Below, piece by piece: positions 1-12,475 of a DNA stretch of 64,000 nt; positions within the stretch are counted from its first letter, which is position 1, and every line of letters starts with the position of its first letter. A program made the position numbers and the translations under genes. This DNA comes from Lineus longissimus. Its lineage: Eukaryota > Nemertea > Pilidiophora > Heteronemertea > Lineidae. The stretch covers positions 6,882,001-6,946,000 of the forward strand of contig NC_088312.1 of the NCBI RefSeq assembly GCF_910592395.1. Direction: 5' to 3'. The notes under the pieces were generated by a model. That model did not search any database, was not told the DNA's origin, and saw only the letters and a program-made list of their open reading frames with translations.

Positions 1-3000
1 AGGTAGCAGCGTATTTTGCCGCCAGCGTAATTGTACACTTTCTGTTTTTTCTTGCTGGCAATCACATCAGGCAGCAAGCAGCAACCAAACCAAACCAATG
101 GCTTCCGTGGATAAACATCCTCTTCCGATGCTAAAGGTCTAGCGCAGTGTCAACTGACCGGTGGACCTGGATGGACCCCTAATTGTAGCCAAGGCCGGAC
201 ACTGAATTGATATTCGAGAATGGCTAGTGTTGATTAAAGCAATAACAAGGGCAGACAAGGTTAATATGCTCAACATATTTTTGACTGCATGTATCTCATT
301 ATTATCTTACTTGCTCATTGACTTGAAGTTATCGAGCACCACTCCATATTGGTGGGAATTGTTATATAGATCTTGTCTGGCGACGACATCAATGGAAATC
401 CATTACATTCTCCTACAGTTTCTGATGGCTGCAACACGGGAATGTCAGCCATTAATCTGGTCTTTGAAGGCCGCAATTGATGGGTTTTGTACTTTATTAG
501 TTGTATGAGTTCGACAGTTCGAGGTGAATGCTTCAAGTAAAGGCGAAGTCAATACAGGTTCACCAAATACACCTTCATTGAACATTCCATCACTGCTCAC
601 ACCAGTTACGCTATACCGGAGGCGATCCTGCGTGACCTTTATCCGAGATGGAGAATATTTAATCCACCTGTCACAGAATGTACAACAATACATATATGTA
701 GAGACGATTTAGTTCTTACTGTAGGAGCAGGAGTGGCAAGAGGTGGATGCTTCAAGTAAAGGCGAAGTCAATACAAGGTTCACCAATATACACCTTTATT
801 AATTGAACATTCCGTTACTGCTCACACTTGTTCTGCTACCGGAGGCGATTCTGTTTGACCTTTATCCGAGATGGATCACAGAATGTTCAACAATATATGG
901 AGTTCTCACTGCAGTTACATTTCAAGGTGGCAAGAGGTGGATGCTTCTTGTAAAGATACCGGAGGCGATCCTGTGTGACCTTTATCCAGTGGACAACCTT
1001 TTCAATCTATCTAGGGAATCCATCACCTTGCTCGGCAGCTGCTGGATAGACCATTAATCAGGCTGGAATGGGGTGATGGCGATATTTTAAATGCCACATT
1101 TATCTGTACACGGATTAGACTGATGGGCGATCGTCCAACAGGCATGCTGAAGGGATGACATTGTTTTTCAGCTTACATTCTTAAATATTGTCAAAAACCT
1201 CAAAGGACGTTTCATTTCCCTGAGAAACCTCTAGGGAGTGCATATCAATTGTGTTGGATAAAAACCCCTAAAAAGGTTTTCAAAAAGCTAAAAAATATAT
1301 ATTTTTATGAGTACATTTTTGAGGTTCAGCGTTGTGGTTGCGTCGCAGTGACTTTCAGTGAAAGTCTTGTCGTACCTGTGCGAGATATTTTCATTAACAA
1401 TCATACACAATCCCGTGCCAACATGTAAATCTACACGCTTAGTTACATCATTCTTGCACTATTCTTCTCATCTGACTTCACGACAATTGACAACCAAAAA
1501 TGAAAGATCTTTTCTTATTCTGTATTAAGGCAAATCAAAAAGCAAGCATCTATCTTATTCTTAGACATCGCACATATCGGCTTACAAATATTTTTCCACT
1601 CTACCAAGTCCGTTGCAAATATAAGTAAAAGCACCAATCATAAGAAATCAAAAAATTACTTCGACGTTAGAGAAAAAATATATTTCTATGGCAACTGAGT
1701 GCTATCTGATCTCACGTCATTCGTTCTCTAATAATGGTAATCATAAACAATTGTATTCACACTGATAGGAATGGAAGACAATGAGGATACTGATGAGGCG
1801 ACTGGGGTTGCAAAGAAAACGAAGAAGAGGCGACCAATTCATCAATAATGCACTATTCGAAATATGATCCGACGTGTCCGCAACATGCTGTAACAGGAAT
1901 GATGGCAGGACGACGGAATAAAGCGTAATGGTACAAATGTATATGTCACAACCCGGACCTTTATAGATCTTTCGAGCCTTGGTTACAATTTCGTTTTCCG
2001 CTGCTAAATTCATCCACCCAACCTAATTATATCAGGGCATCTCAGAAAAAAAGGTACTTTACCAAATTTTTATTACAGCCATTATCGTTACTTTCAGTAT
2101 GTCATGAGTTTAATGAGACGAGACCTTTACAGTCAGTTTAATTGTCGTGATTGCGCGAAGAAGATGTGTTTTCTCATAAAAAGCAACACCAGTTATTCTG
2201 AGATAAGCTGAAATCTTTGAAAAATCTAGACAAACAGATCATCAAATCTCATGTGAAATGTCATTTAGAACTTGCTAAAAAATCTGGAACTTTATCAATT
2301 TCATGCTCGTATACGTGTGTATTCTAAACATTATTCTCTGCCTCGTAGGGCGGCCTTACAGTGGAGTACATGGAGGAAGCGACATCAACCATCTCTCGTA
2401 ATGATGACCAATCTTCCCATAATTGGTGTTCATTTGCTGGCCTATTCCTGGTCAGGTGCCTTCCCAATTACAGGCTCGTATTTCTATATTCTATAAATTG
2501 CCAAGGCAGAGAAAGCGAAAGGTTGCAATTGACGTCAGGATAGAAGGTGCTGAATCACGAGAATCATAATTGTATCATTCTTCATCACTGTTGCACTTTT
2601 GGGAATGACGACTTTCTCTGTAGTCTTTTTATCATAAGTATATCTGATGCACATGCAATACACCATGAGTGGCTTTGACGCTGACATATTGGACTACACC
2701 GAAAACCGCAGACTGTGCCTATGTTACAGTGTCAAGAAACACTGTATAATTATATACATGTATTTGGACATAATAGTGCTAGGCCTTTTAACATACATTT
2801 TGGGATCAGATAGGTGATTTGATATTTAATTGCGGTACATGTAGCCAATCTGATATCTATCAAGGTTAGCCAGTAGTGATTCAGGTAATAACAACATGCT
2901 TTTATCGCGAGTGTATCGTTCAATGCTTTTAAACTTAATGCGTTGGCACTTTCTGATTGGTCATTTCACGTTTGACTCCCGATATGTAACATATGGACCA

Positions 3001-3190
3001 TTAACTAGGGATCGTGGCTTTTTCCCTTCGACCGACCTTGGCAATGGACGCATGCCATGGGACGCGGCTGATTTCTAAAGGTAACTGAATTCCTGCGAAT
3101 TATGTTGTTGACTTGGTTCTTTCGGATCTCTCTGTTGACGACCGGCAGTCACTATTCTTATAAACTGCCAGGTCAACATTTACAGCCTTT
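1..3190. other. Non-genic region
   Basis: No exon with a recognisable protein family, signal peptide or good splice sites was found on either strand. The only structure seen is the degenerate 220-bp repeat annotated separately at 521-990. The open frames here are short, overlap on both strands and have no codon character. Confidence 0.5.
521..990. repeat. Degenerate tandem repeat, period about 220 bp
   Basis: A block beginning GAGGTGAATGCTTCAAGTAA at 521 recurs from about 740 with roughly 85-90% identity by eye, including the distal words ACCGGAGGCGAT and GACCTTTATCC. A third, internally deleted copy begins about 934 and joins the start of the unit directly to the distal part. Copies differ by small indels, so the array is old. 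No coding potential is shared between copies. Confidence 0.75.
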
Positions 3191-3195
3191 GGAGG

Positions 3196-3646
3196 GATGG
3201 TAGCAGAGCGCGCGGCGTAACATGGTATCAGAGCGCGCGGCGTTACATGGTAGCAGAGCGCGCTGTAACATGGTAGCAGAGCGCGCGCTGTAACATGGTA
3301 GTAGAGCGCGTGGCGTATAAACATGGTAGCAGAGCGCGCGGCGTTACATGGTAGCAGAGCGTGCGGCGTTACATGGTAGCAGAGCGTGGGGCGTTACACG
3401 GTAGCAGAGCGCGCGCTGTAACATGGTAGCAGAGCGCGCGGCGTAACATGATAGCAGAGCGCGCGGCGTTACATGGTAGCAGAGCGCGCGGCGTAACATG
3501 GTAGCAGAGCGTGCGGCGTTACATGGTAGCAGAGCGCGCGGCGTAACATGGTAGCAGAGCGTGCGGCGTTACATGGTAGCAGAGCGCGCGGCGTAACATG
3601 GTAGCAGAGCGCGCGGCGTTACATGGTAGCAGAGCGTGCGGCGTTA
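3196..3646. repeat. GC-rich minisatellite, 24-25 bp unit
   Basis: About 18-19 head-to-tail copies of a unit close to CATGGTAGCAGAGCGCGCGG plus CGTTA or CGTAA. Units alternate between GCGCGCGG, GCGCGCTG and GCGTGCGG variants, and CGTTA/CGTAA versions alternate in pairs near the right end, which suggests growth by two-unit steps. Each unit carries two or three CpG/GpC steps in an otherwise AT-rich region. Long open frames across it, such as 3519-3773 on the minus strand, are by-products of the repeat. Confidence 0.93.
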
Positions 3647-3659
3647 TACCAAGATGAAA

Positions 3660-6600
3660 AGGATAACAACCACGCCCTTCAAAGCATCCCTTCCTCTGGT
3701 AATTTTCCTCTCTGTGATCATGTCTAGAAGAGACAGGAGGTGGAAATGATGTGACAACATAATCTCCGCTCACCAGACACGCCCAGATTCAAAATATCCA
3801 CCATGGACTGATTATACTGCCAGTTCAACGTACATATGTAGTTTAGAGGACGGGATCACTTGCGGCCACTGTGATGAAAGGGCCAGATATTTCTTTAAGC
3901 TTATGTTTGCAATTCGTTCACTCATGCACAAGCTGTAAGAGCTGTAAGCGTGGGGAGATCACTTCCGGGATGAAGCCACTCGCCTAATGATTGCAAGGTT
4001 AATATGCCACTGGCAATCTGTCAGAGAATGACATCGTGCGAGGCTGCAACCTCCATTGTAAATATAAGACGACAGCGGTATTAAAGATGATTTTAATGAC
4101 TTCATGTATAGCTTCCTCCCAAAAGGGTACGCCTGGCAGTTATAGAATCCTATTATCGTTCTTCATAAGAAGTTTCACGCATTTGACGTCATGTCTTCAC
4201 CACCCATCGTGATGACATTTTCCAACGGCTGCATTTGAACTTGCCACGGGGAAAAGCAATTAATATTTCTTGCAACAATACCTTTGGATTCTGAACTGAG
4301 TAAGTCCAATCAAATATCTTCTTGCTTTTTCATGTTTTTACATGTAGGTTAAAGAATACTTGGTAATCACAATTTGTTTTCGCGCGGCAAGTTTCTTGCC
4401 ATACTTTCTTTGGCTGCACCAGAGTGTTTCAATAACTTTTGTCTTTGTCAAAGTACTTGACAGTTGAAAGTTTTCTCTCCAATCTTACCTACGTTTGCTG
4501 TAGTCAAAAGTTACTAACCCGCCCCCAAAGCCAATATATACCAGCAACTGCTGCCAACACTGAGAAGACGTTACCCGATACTGGTTGGCAAACAAAACCC
4601 TCACTGAAAGCTGTTGCGGATCTTTCGTTTGACACCAGTGTTGTTTAGGCTGCTGGTTATTGCTGTTGACACGGACTTGTATTAATGGGATCTATAAACA
4701 GTAACATTTCTTATTTATTGTATCATTTTGTCGATTAAAAGACCGCTTCTCGAGGCAAAATAAACTTTTCAACGTTTTGCGGAAAGTATAAAAATCTCTT
4801 AGTGCTATTACGTGCCATTGCAGGAAATGAATCACAGATGATACGCACAGCAAACCCAATTCGCAAACTTTAAAAGGAAGAAGGCTGCCTTTGAATATAG
4901 ACAACTGAATGAAATCTGACACTGTTATCCCGCATTGAAGACTGACACTTCGGCACAAAGTATATTAAGTAGCCGGGAACGACAGCCAGGGAGAATAAGC
5001 ATGACCTTTGAGAAAGACCAGACAGTTTGTCGACCTGCCTTGTTTGGTGACAGGTACTTTTTAGGATAGCTCATCATCAGGTATCAAGATCACTTGTCTG
5101 GCATGTTGCCTAAATGCGGCCAAGATTCCTGATGCTTAGCTTTCAGGCCATGGTTTCAAAGGAGACCCAGGCACTAGGAACCCTACAAGGCTTTGAATGC
5201 ACATTTTTTAGTAGCGCTATCCAGATTCCACAGCTTTTGTATAATGCGAAACCTGGGTTTAAAGGTCTGAAATGCGTATAGGCCACTTCGCTATAGTGAG
5301 AATGGCGCCGAGTATTGGAAACAGTGTGACAACTGATACCCTTTTGGCCATGGCTTTTTTACAAATATAAAATTCGTCTGAAACTCTGAAGTAACAACTG
5401 TCAAAATAAACCCGGTTTGCCAGAATCAGACGAAGCATGGCCAAAAATGAGCCATTTGAAGAGGCCTTTTTGCGCGCAGTGCCATTTTCTCGTCTACAAT
5501 GTGTAGATGCCACGGCAACAAGGAAAGACGAATAGGAGAAAAGCACAAAATACTCATTATCTTTGTCATAAATTCTTCTGCCAAATGGTAATCTCGCTGG
5601 TAACCTTGATTCTCTGCTCGAGCGTGATAGACAGCCATTGGGGATGTCAACAAGGAAAAGACGCGTATCATCTTAATCTGTTTCATTTTTCATACCGCTT
5701 CAAGGAATTCTGCTTAGCGCAAGATTACGGTAAAACGCAAGCTGATTAATTCAAATTCAAATTCAAATCTATTTATCTTTTCCGATGAAGATGGAAGTAA
5801 CCTAAATGGTGTGCTGTACTTATATTTTATCAAAGACTTCTGTATCAGATTCGCCTTGCCACTGTCTAGATTCATTTTCTATTAGCAACAAACTCATACC
5901 GATTTATCGGCGATGTGCGTCCATTCTGAAGTGTATAACGAAGATAGATCGGCATGCAACAGTCTTGGCAATATCAATCTTGTCATATCAGCCAAAACCC
6001 ACAGGGTTAGTGTTTATATATCTATAAACTAATTATAACTTAGTAATCCGTGGGTTGGTGTTACGACATTTCATATTATGAATTTATTCCTACTTGTTCA
6101 CCGCAAAATACACCCAAGAGACTCAACGGGTTAATTAATACAGCGAAATTCACAAGGGGCTTCTCAATCAGTTACTTCACCATTGATGTCTGAGCTACAG
6201 AAGTCCCAAAGGCCCCCTCCCACTCAAGCTAAAAGGGTGAAAGTACATGTAGCGGAAAACTCACATGGCTCATTCGTGCTGCCGTTTGTGAAGGTCCTAT
6301 GCTCAGGCTCACCCGAACTTGGACCATATCCACTATACCCTTTCTTAAGAATCGATAGACCAGTTGCACTGTTGATTCAGCAGTGAATCGAACTTCTTTT
6401 TCACAAAGCATTGATATTCTGATACGTATCATCGTATGTACTTTTACAGTGTCATTCGCTTGACAACGCATTTGTCAAATGAAAAGGACTGTTTCATTAT
6501 TATTCATTGGTGATAAAGACCTGATCCGAAGATGGAGGCCAAGAAAGCTACACAAATAGCAATTTCTTCATCACCTTTAGTCGGCATTTTCAATAATTGG

Positions 6601-9190
6601 GTTGTCTTGATTTGATTTGCTTTCTGTTGTTTGGTTTTGACAATGACTGCTGTATTGGAGTTCATCGGGCAAACAGAAGACAATGGATGTAATATGTTAA
6701 CGACATCAACAACAATCCGCCCGGCATTTGATTGATTAAATCACCATCACGTGATAGATATCATTGGATGAAAGTTCACCACGATGACAGGACGTGACAA
6801 TTATTCACTTAATTCCATTTCCATTAGCCTACATGTACAAAATGACATTTAATGGTGAAACCATGAGTACGTGTATATGTACGTGCGGTATATTGGAGAA
6901 TTCTGATTGGCCAATCCGACAGGAAATCTTTAAAAACGAGGAAATTGGTAAATCCTATATTGCTGGTATCAGGATCTAAGGCAGACGTGACTAAACGCTA
7001 TGCGCGGTAGGACATCAAGCAGACGACTGCTGAAAGGCTTTAATCAATATATACTACTCACTGCTTCTGGTGGGAGGGATGGATGATAAATACATGGTAA
7101 CTCTATATCCTCTTGTATGTATGTGATAACGAAAACCTGCCCATTATCTCTCACACACTTCACAACACGTGACAGTTAATAAAGGGAGACTGCAGGCGGG
7201 CAAATTGTCGTTTCTCAGTTGAATCGTATGCTTAGTTCGGCAACTTGGTTGTGTTTTATTCAATGATTGATATATTTTTCGTAGAAGTCTGTATAGAACT
7301 TCGAGATAGGAGAGAACCCTATTGGCGACTTTGTGCAACTTCATCCTGCCTACCTATCTCCTGGGCAAAGTCTACCTTTAGACGTCCATTAAACTCGTAC
7401 TTCCTTTTACTATGGCAAACGCACAACAACGTGACCTGACCTATTCCTTAAACAAGAAAGGAAATATATTCGTATCGCCATCCTTTAACCAGCTGTATCG
7501 CATTCCTTTGACATTTCGCCATATCTGCGTGTCACTTTTGCCCAACATTGGTTTACCTGGAACAACTTAACTGATACTACAATGCGGTATGCACATTTCT
7601 GACCAATATAGAGTGAAATATTTTTTTCCTGGGCCTCCTACGTCTAATAGTCTGGCAAGGTCTCGCTTGGCATTATCCAAGATCTAGAGAAGAATACACC
7701 AACAAAAGACAATAAAACTGACTGTTGCATTGAAGATTGCAGGTTGGATAAGTCTGGTTTAGGCTTTCAAACATCCCATTGCATTGCAACTATAGACGCC
7801 GAAAAGAATCAATTATTAAACCATTAGAAATAGTACCCTTGGTTGAGAACAAAATTGGTTATCGATAAATGTAATGAGATGAAAGATACGTATTAAGGTC
7901 AGGCATACGTACGTTTCAGTGTATAGATTAAATCTGAAATGAACACGCTTGAGATCATGGCCATGGTGAGGATTATTCTACAGCAATCTATAAAGCTTCA
8001 TTCTAATGCAGGAATCAAGATCGTTTTATATATTTTTATTTTGATAAAATTGGTTCATTTTAAGAAGTTATGCTTTAGATTGTTGCTGATATTAAAAATC
8101 ACTGAATTGAATCACAGAATGGGTGATTGTCTCATTAGCGCAACCTTGCTGCGAACGATTGACACCCAATTTTTTTACGCGACCCGCCCAAACAATTGTG
8201 TGCAGAGGCTTTGGGACGTGCATATTGTTTTCACGATGCCTAAAGTAATGTACAACGCAATTTGATGGGTATGCATCATAGTAATTATGATACCCTGCGT
8301 GCATTTTAATTCCATAAGGCGAGTGACATCGTAGTTCGCTATGAAAGCTATAGCTGTCATCAACATCCTTCCGTGATAGTGAATTGATTGAACTCCGACA
8401 GCCTTGGGGAGTTTTAACAGGAATCGGCAGAGCATGAGGGAAGTCGGGCCGAAGCGGCTTCGGAAGACCATAATGAGCGCCATAGGCCATTTTGATACAA
8501 ATGCAAAATGCATAACTATAGGTCGCGTCTAATTGGGGAAGTATGGAGGAGATCGGATCGTACTATTTTGTCAGTGACCGGTCATTAATATTATATGTAG
8601 AAGGTAAGGTTGTTAATTTGCTTTTATTTTGGAATATAGTTGAACTGTGTGTGAATAGAATTGTTTGGCTCCTTCACGAATACCAATTGTGGCAAACACG
8701 AAGACTCGGTTGGTAGATATTAAATGTCATGAAGAAAAGTCTTTTTCTAGGCTAGCATTATTGGTAAAGACTAATCTATCCCGTAGACATCAGTTGGATA
8801 TAGGTTTCCTGTTTTCCAGAATGCAGGATTGTCTCATAGGATCGCCGAGACATGATGCCAACGCGACTACATTTGTTTCACATGAAAAGCAATGTTCATA
8901 CGATACTAAAAAAAGCTACGAAGAAACAAGCAATATCTTCAACCACTAATTTGATTTATCACCGGTACTATTTACGAGCTTCACCGTTGTTTACCGTTAT
9001 TGACGTAAGTAAATTCATGGATCACGAAATATTAGATTCCGTGAAGCAGAGACCAATATCTAAGTCTATAAGAACTTACATTATATTGCCAACTAAGGTC
9101 ACTATAAACAATTAAAACCTTATCTCAATTAACATTAGTAGTAGTCCTTTATTTCAGATGAGAAAAGGATACCGATGCACACTGCCCACT
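3660..9190. other. Non-genic region
   Basis: No gene is recognised. Minor features are a short TTCAAA hexamer run near 5750-5769 and a dispersed-repeat copy at 7302-7382 (annotated separately). The overlapping minus-strand frames at 8092-8513 are considered in the rejected list. Confidence 0.4.
7302..7382 (+). repeat. Dispersed repeat, copy 1 (copy 2 at 31949-32030)
   Basis: About 80 bp here, centred on TTGGCGACTTTGTG followed by ATCCTGCCTACC-like sequence, matches 31949-32030 in the same orientation at roughly 75-80% identity by eye. The two copies lie 24 kb apart in unrelated surroundings, so this is an interspersed element rather than a local duplication. Its class cannot be told from two partial copies. 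Confidence 0.6.
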
Positions 9191-9195
9191 GCACG

Positions 9196-9440
9196 AGTCA
9201 TGATCAGCCATTAGTTGTCCTGACCATTTCCGATATTAGGACACTCGAATGGATACGGCAGGTGAATTGTTTGTCAAAGCGGCACTGACATGATCTTCCT
9301 CACATTTGCAAGAGGCATGATCAGGCAGTTAGCTGTCTTGACTATATCAGAGCATCCTCGAATGTTGCCGAATGGATACAGGAGCAGTAGAATGGCAGGT
9401 GAATTTGTATATGAGGTATTGTATAATCTTCCTCAGGACC
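9196..9440. repeat. Two-copy degenerate tandem repeat, period about 120 bp
   Basis: The first copy starts near 9196 (CATGATCAGCCATTAG) and the second near 9313 (CATGATCAGGCAGTTAG). Both continue through GAATGGATAC, GGCAGGTGAATT and ATCTTCCTCA in the same order. The second copy carries small insertions. No coding content. Confidence 0.65.
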
Positions 9441-11283
9441 GCAGAATGTGATACAAACCCAGGGACAAACTGAGCCAGAGCATTATACCTTTAACGAAAA
9501 TAAGCGAAAGCGTTGAAACATATAGCCCCGCATCTACATCTAATAACATAGTGATGGCTGGTCACCCACGAACACGCTCATTCTTATTCCAGACATGCGT
9601 CCCTTCTTAACAAAGCTTTTATTGCAGGAGAATAGAATCACGTGAAGCTTTTCTCATGATGAGCCACTTAACAGTAATGCTTCTCCAGTTTCTATATCAG
9701 TAGAAGCGGGTGTGGAATTGTGGTGAAATACTTACTTTAGAACAGATTTGATATTTTGATAAGTATATTTTTGACCGGGGGTTTAAAAAGTGTATTCTCT
9801 TGGAGCGTGCCATTCTTAAAGATGGTTCGGATCGGCGAAGATTTCGAGACTAAGCTCACTATACCATAAGACATTGCAGCTGCTTTATGAATGTACCTCG
9901 TTTGGCCGGGGGGTTTTTGTTGTTGTTGCTGTCTCGAATAATGGATTCCGATATGTGGTACAAGAAGATTAGCCATGTTTTACCGATGCCCAGAAACAGC
10001 CCATCGAGAACAGTCAGCATGTCGTTGTCCTCAGCTTTCGATAAACAACCATATCCCAAAGGTTCCTCATTATCAAGTTACGTGCGACATTATCACGAAA
10101 GAAATAGACGAGAATTGCCATGCATCATTCTCGGCTTACATGGCTGAACGGAAAGCAAGAAACAGCAAGATAGTTTCTGTTGCCGTACATTCTTTTCACG
10201 GTGTAACGTTTTAATTCAGATTAATGGACGTATTTTTTTGTTGAACTGATCGGCTCCGCTCACAAGTAATTGGATCAGACAATGTAATAAAACCACGCGC
10301 CTCTCTGCGAGATCTCGTCGATACGGTGGTCGATCGCTCGTCCGGTTAAAAACGTAGCTACATAGCAGGAATTTGCGGAAGCACACAATGACTTTGGGAC
10401 AAGGTTGGGATCAGAGAGGATCAGCAGAACTGAACCGGATCTGATAGTGATAGAACAATAAATACGCCCAATTGTTCTCATTTATCTTTATTTTACCTTA
10501 AAACGTTTGTCGTTAAAGCAGTAAAGGCTATGATAGCATGATAAGAGTATAAACTCTGCTTCGGCTGAAATTGGTATTTAGTCACGTGATTGCATCACCC
10601 AATCAAATGAATAACGTAGCCAATGTTGACGATCCGTACCCGAGTACATCACCATGACTACTGCCCATTCGCAAACTTCCTCCCTTTGTAAGGCCAAGCT
10701 AGTAACGGTGATATATAGTGTATGTATTGTGTCGTTGATATTCATCCCTCCCTTTTGTCTCTATATTCCCTTTACATTTAAAATAGAAGCCCATGAACTT
10801 TTTTTGGGTACAAGTTACATCGGTCCATATTAAGTAATACATGTACATGTATACATCAGTCTATTTTAAGCGAACTTAGACTTAATACTCTGACCGTGCT
10901 TATGACAGTCATGGTCAGGTAGCCGGTGACCATGTGAATTCCTATCCGAGTCTGCGGAAGTGATTTGGCTGTAATGCCTGGTCTAGTGTCCATCGCCAAA
11001 TCTAGCTTATTATTCATTACAAATATAGAAAACTCTTAAAGGTCAAAGACCTTTATTTTTTTATTTATTTAACGATGACACGCGCGCGAGAATCTTCAAT
11101 GGTTTTTATACGTCAATTGATTATCGCCATAAGAATGTTGTTATAGACTGATTCTGATATGTGGGAGGTGAAATACGAAACACGCCGAGTTTAGGGATGG
11201 GATGGGTTATTTCTACTGCTACTAGAAGCGCGCTAAAACGCTTTCATATATTATTTTTCATCTCCTCTCGTCAATCAGGCAAG

Positions 11284-11389
11284 GATCCCCGTATTGCAAG
11301 TTGTCGCCAATTCGAGTTTCGAAGAGGTTTGTCGCCCGAATTAGCGACAACTCCCTGAATTGGCGACACGTCCTCACAAAACGGGGATC
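11284..11389. mobile_element. Small fold-back (MITE-like) element
   Basis: The ends GATCCCCGT (11284-11292) and ACGGGGATC (11381-11389) are perfect inverted repeats. Inside them a second perfect 12-bp inverted pair is present (11302-11313 and 11357-11368, TGTCGCCAATTC). The whole 106 bp can fold into an imperfect hairpin. Related pieces with the same GGATCCCCGT and TTGTCGCC words lie at 12241-12475 and 12831-12846, so this is a local family. No target duplication could be fixed. Confidence 0.55.
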
Positions 11390-11612
11390 GGACGGTTTGA
11401 AAGTGACTGTAGGCCTGGTCCAGCCGGATATTAGTGTGTCCCAACTTAATATTCGATAACGGGATATCAAGTTACATGGCCATCGACACCAAGGGCCGTT
11501 TGTATTCCCCGTTATATGCCATCATATGATCTAAAGATATCGATAAAACATGACTGATCACATCAAATCTATATTATGCAACAACATCTAAATCATCATT
11601 AAGAGTACTCAC

Positions 11613-11745
11613 CTAATCGTTTTTGTGTATTGTCCTTGGCTACGTCTGCTATTTCCTTACTAAGATCATTGGCCTTTTTTAATGGTAAGGCCTGTGTGAG
11701 GCAGAGGACCAGGGTCAACGCTAATAGTGCCCTGAACACCATCAT
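11613..11745 (-). CDS. First coding exon of a predicted secreted peptide or protein (partial)
   Basis: Two tandem ATGs (11745-11743 and 11742-11740) open a frame encoding MMVFRALLALTLVLCL, then TQALPLKKANDLSKEIAD and VAKDNTQKRLG. The start has all parts of a signal peptide: an Arg in the n-region, an 11-residue Leu/Ala/Val core, and a likely cleavage after T-Q-A. The mature part is short, hydrophilic and Lys-rich, with KK and KR pairs as in prohormone or neuropeptide precursors. The exon ends in a strong donor, TTAG|GTGAGT, at 11613/11612, in phase 1. The next exon should lie at lower coordinates but could not be identified with confidence. Family unknown. Signal peptide plus strong donor makes a real exon likely; the peptide-hormone reading is inference. 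Confidence 0.6.
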
Positions 11746-12080
11746 TCCTTCTATAGTAAGCACTATCTCCCTGCCACTGTCGATATGGCAAAGGAACCAA
11801 GACCTTTACTCGGTGACGTGACGGATCCACTAGTTGCTATGGCGACAGCGCCCCCACGTTCAGGTGTTCTCGCATCGAGAATGTGGTTGTAAACGAGAGT
11901 CGTGCTAATAAACGGTTATCGATGCTAAGTTCAACGCTATGGTATATATAATATCACATATCATGCCCATGACACCCATGACACTTTCATTACAGCTGTA
12001 CCAGATTCTTAGAAGACGTTATAAAATCCTTATCTAGTATGATAAAGGGAGAAGGGATAAAGAGAGCAGTGTGCACATTA

Positions 12081-12215
12081 GGGTGGTTTAGACGGGGCCA
12101 AACCGATCTAGATCGATCTGGATTGGTCTAGATTGGTATACCGTGTAAACACGACGTCGTGAGCGACGTAATCTGCATGGTAGTCTGGTCTGGTCTGGTA
12201 CCGTGTAAACGGCCC
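12081..12215. mobile_element. Short TIR element (MITE) with TA target duplication
   Basis: A 135-bp element. The left end GGGTGGTTTAGACGGGGCC and the reverse complement of the right end, GGGCCGTTTACACGGTACC, match imperfectly, and TA lies just outside each end (12079-12080, 12216-12217). The interior is rich in GGTCTGGTCT/GATCTAGATC repeats. No coding sequence. The TA duplication is what Tc1/mariner-type transposases make, but a superfamily call on this alone is tentative. Confidence 0.6.
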
Positions 12216-12240
12216 TAGATAACCATTATATATTGCTGAT

Positions 12241-12475
12241 GGATCCCCGTCATTGAGTTATCGCTAAATCGGGGAGTTGTCGCCCATTCGGGCGATATAA
12301 CACACGGTTAAGTTGCTAGATCTTTTTCTACCGATATTCGAGGTCGAATGTACATCATTTCACGCATTGAGAAAAAAAGTGTGGCGATATTTCCCTGAAT
12401 CTAACCAGAGTCTTATTATGAGGGGCGCGTGAAGGGCGAAACTTTTCGAATTGGGGACAACTCAGAAAACGGATA
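12241..12475. repeat. Degenerate relative of the 11.28-kb fold-back element
   Basis: It begins GGATCCCCGT at 12241, contains GAGTTGTCGCCC, and ends near AAACGGATATCC, an imperfect inverted copy of the start. Another end-like piece, GGATCCCCGTTTTGCC, lies at 12831-12846. The words shared with 11284-11389 show one repeat family with several decayed copies within 1.6 kb. Confidence 0.45.

Noticed and set aside
3519-3773. Open frames over the GC-rich minisatellite
   Set aside because: Open only because the repeat unit lacks stops; the same peptide repeats mechanically.
8092-8513. Two overlapping minus-strand frames of 132 and 112 codons, considered as exon 2 of the 11.6-kb secreted peptide gene
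   Set aside because: A fair acceptor lies at about 8530 and the phase would fit, but the resulting sequence shows no repeated peptide, cleavage-site pattern or known family. The match of phase has a one-in-three chance.
10275-10481. Minus-strand frame with CASANSC, resembling the disulfide ring of calcitonin-type peptides
   Set aside because: Its phase does not fit the 11.6-kb signal-peptide exon, there are no dibasic cleavage sites or amidation signal, and the frame ends abruptly.
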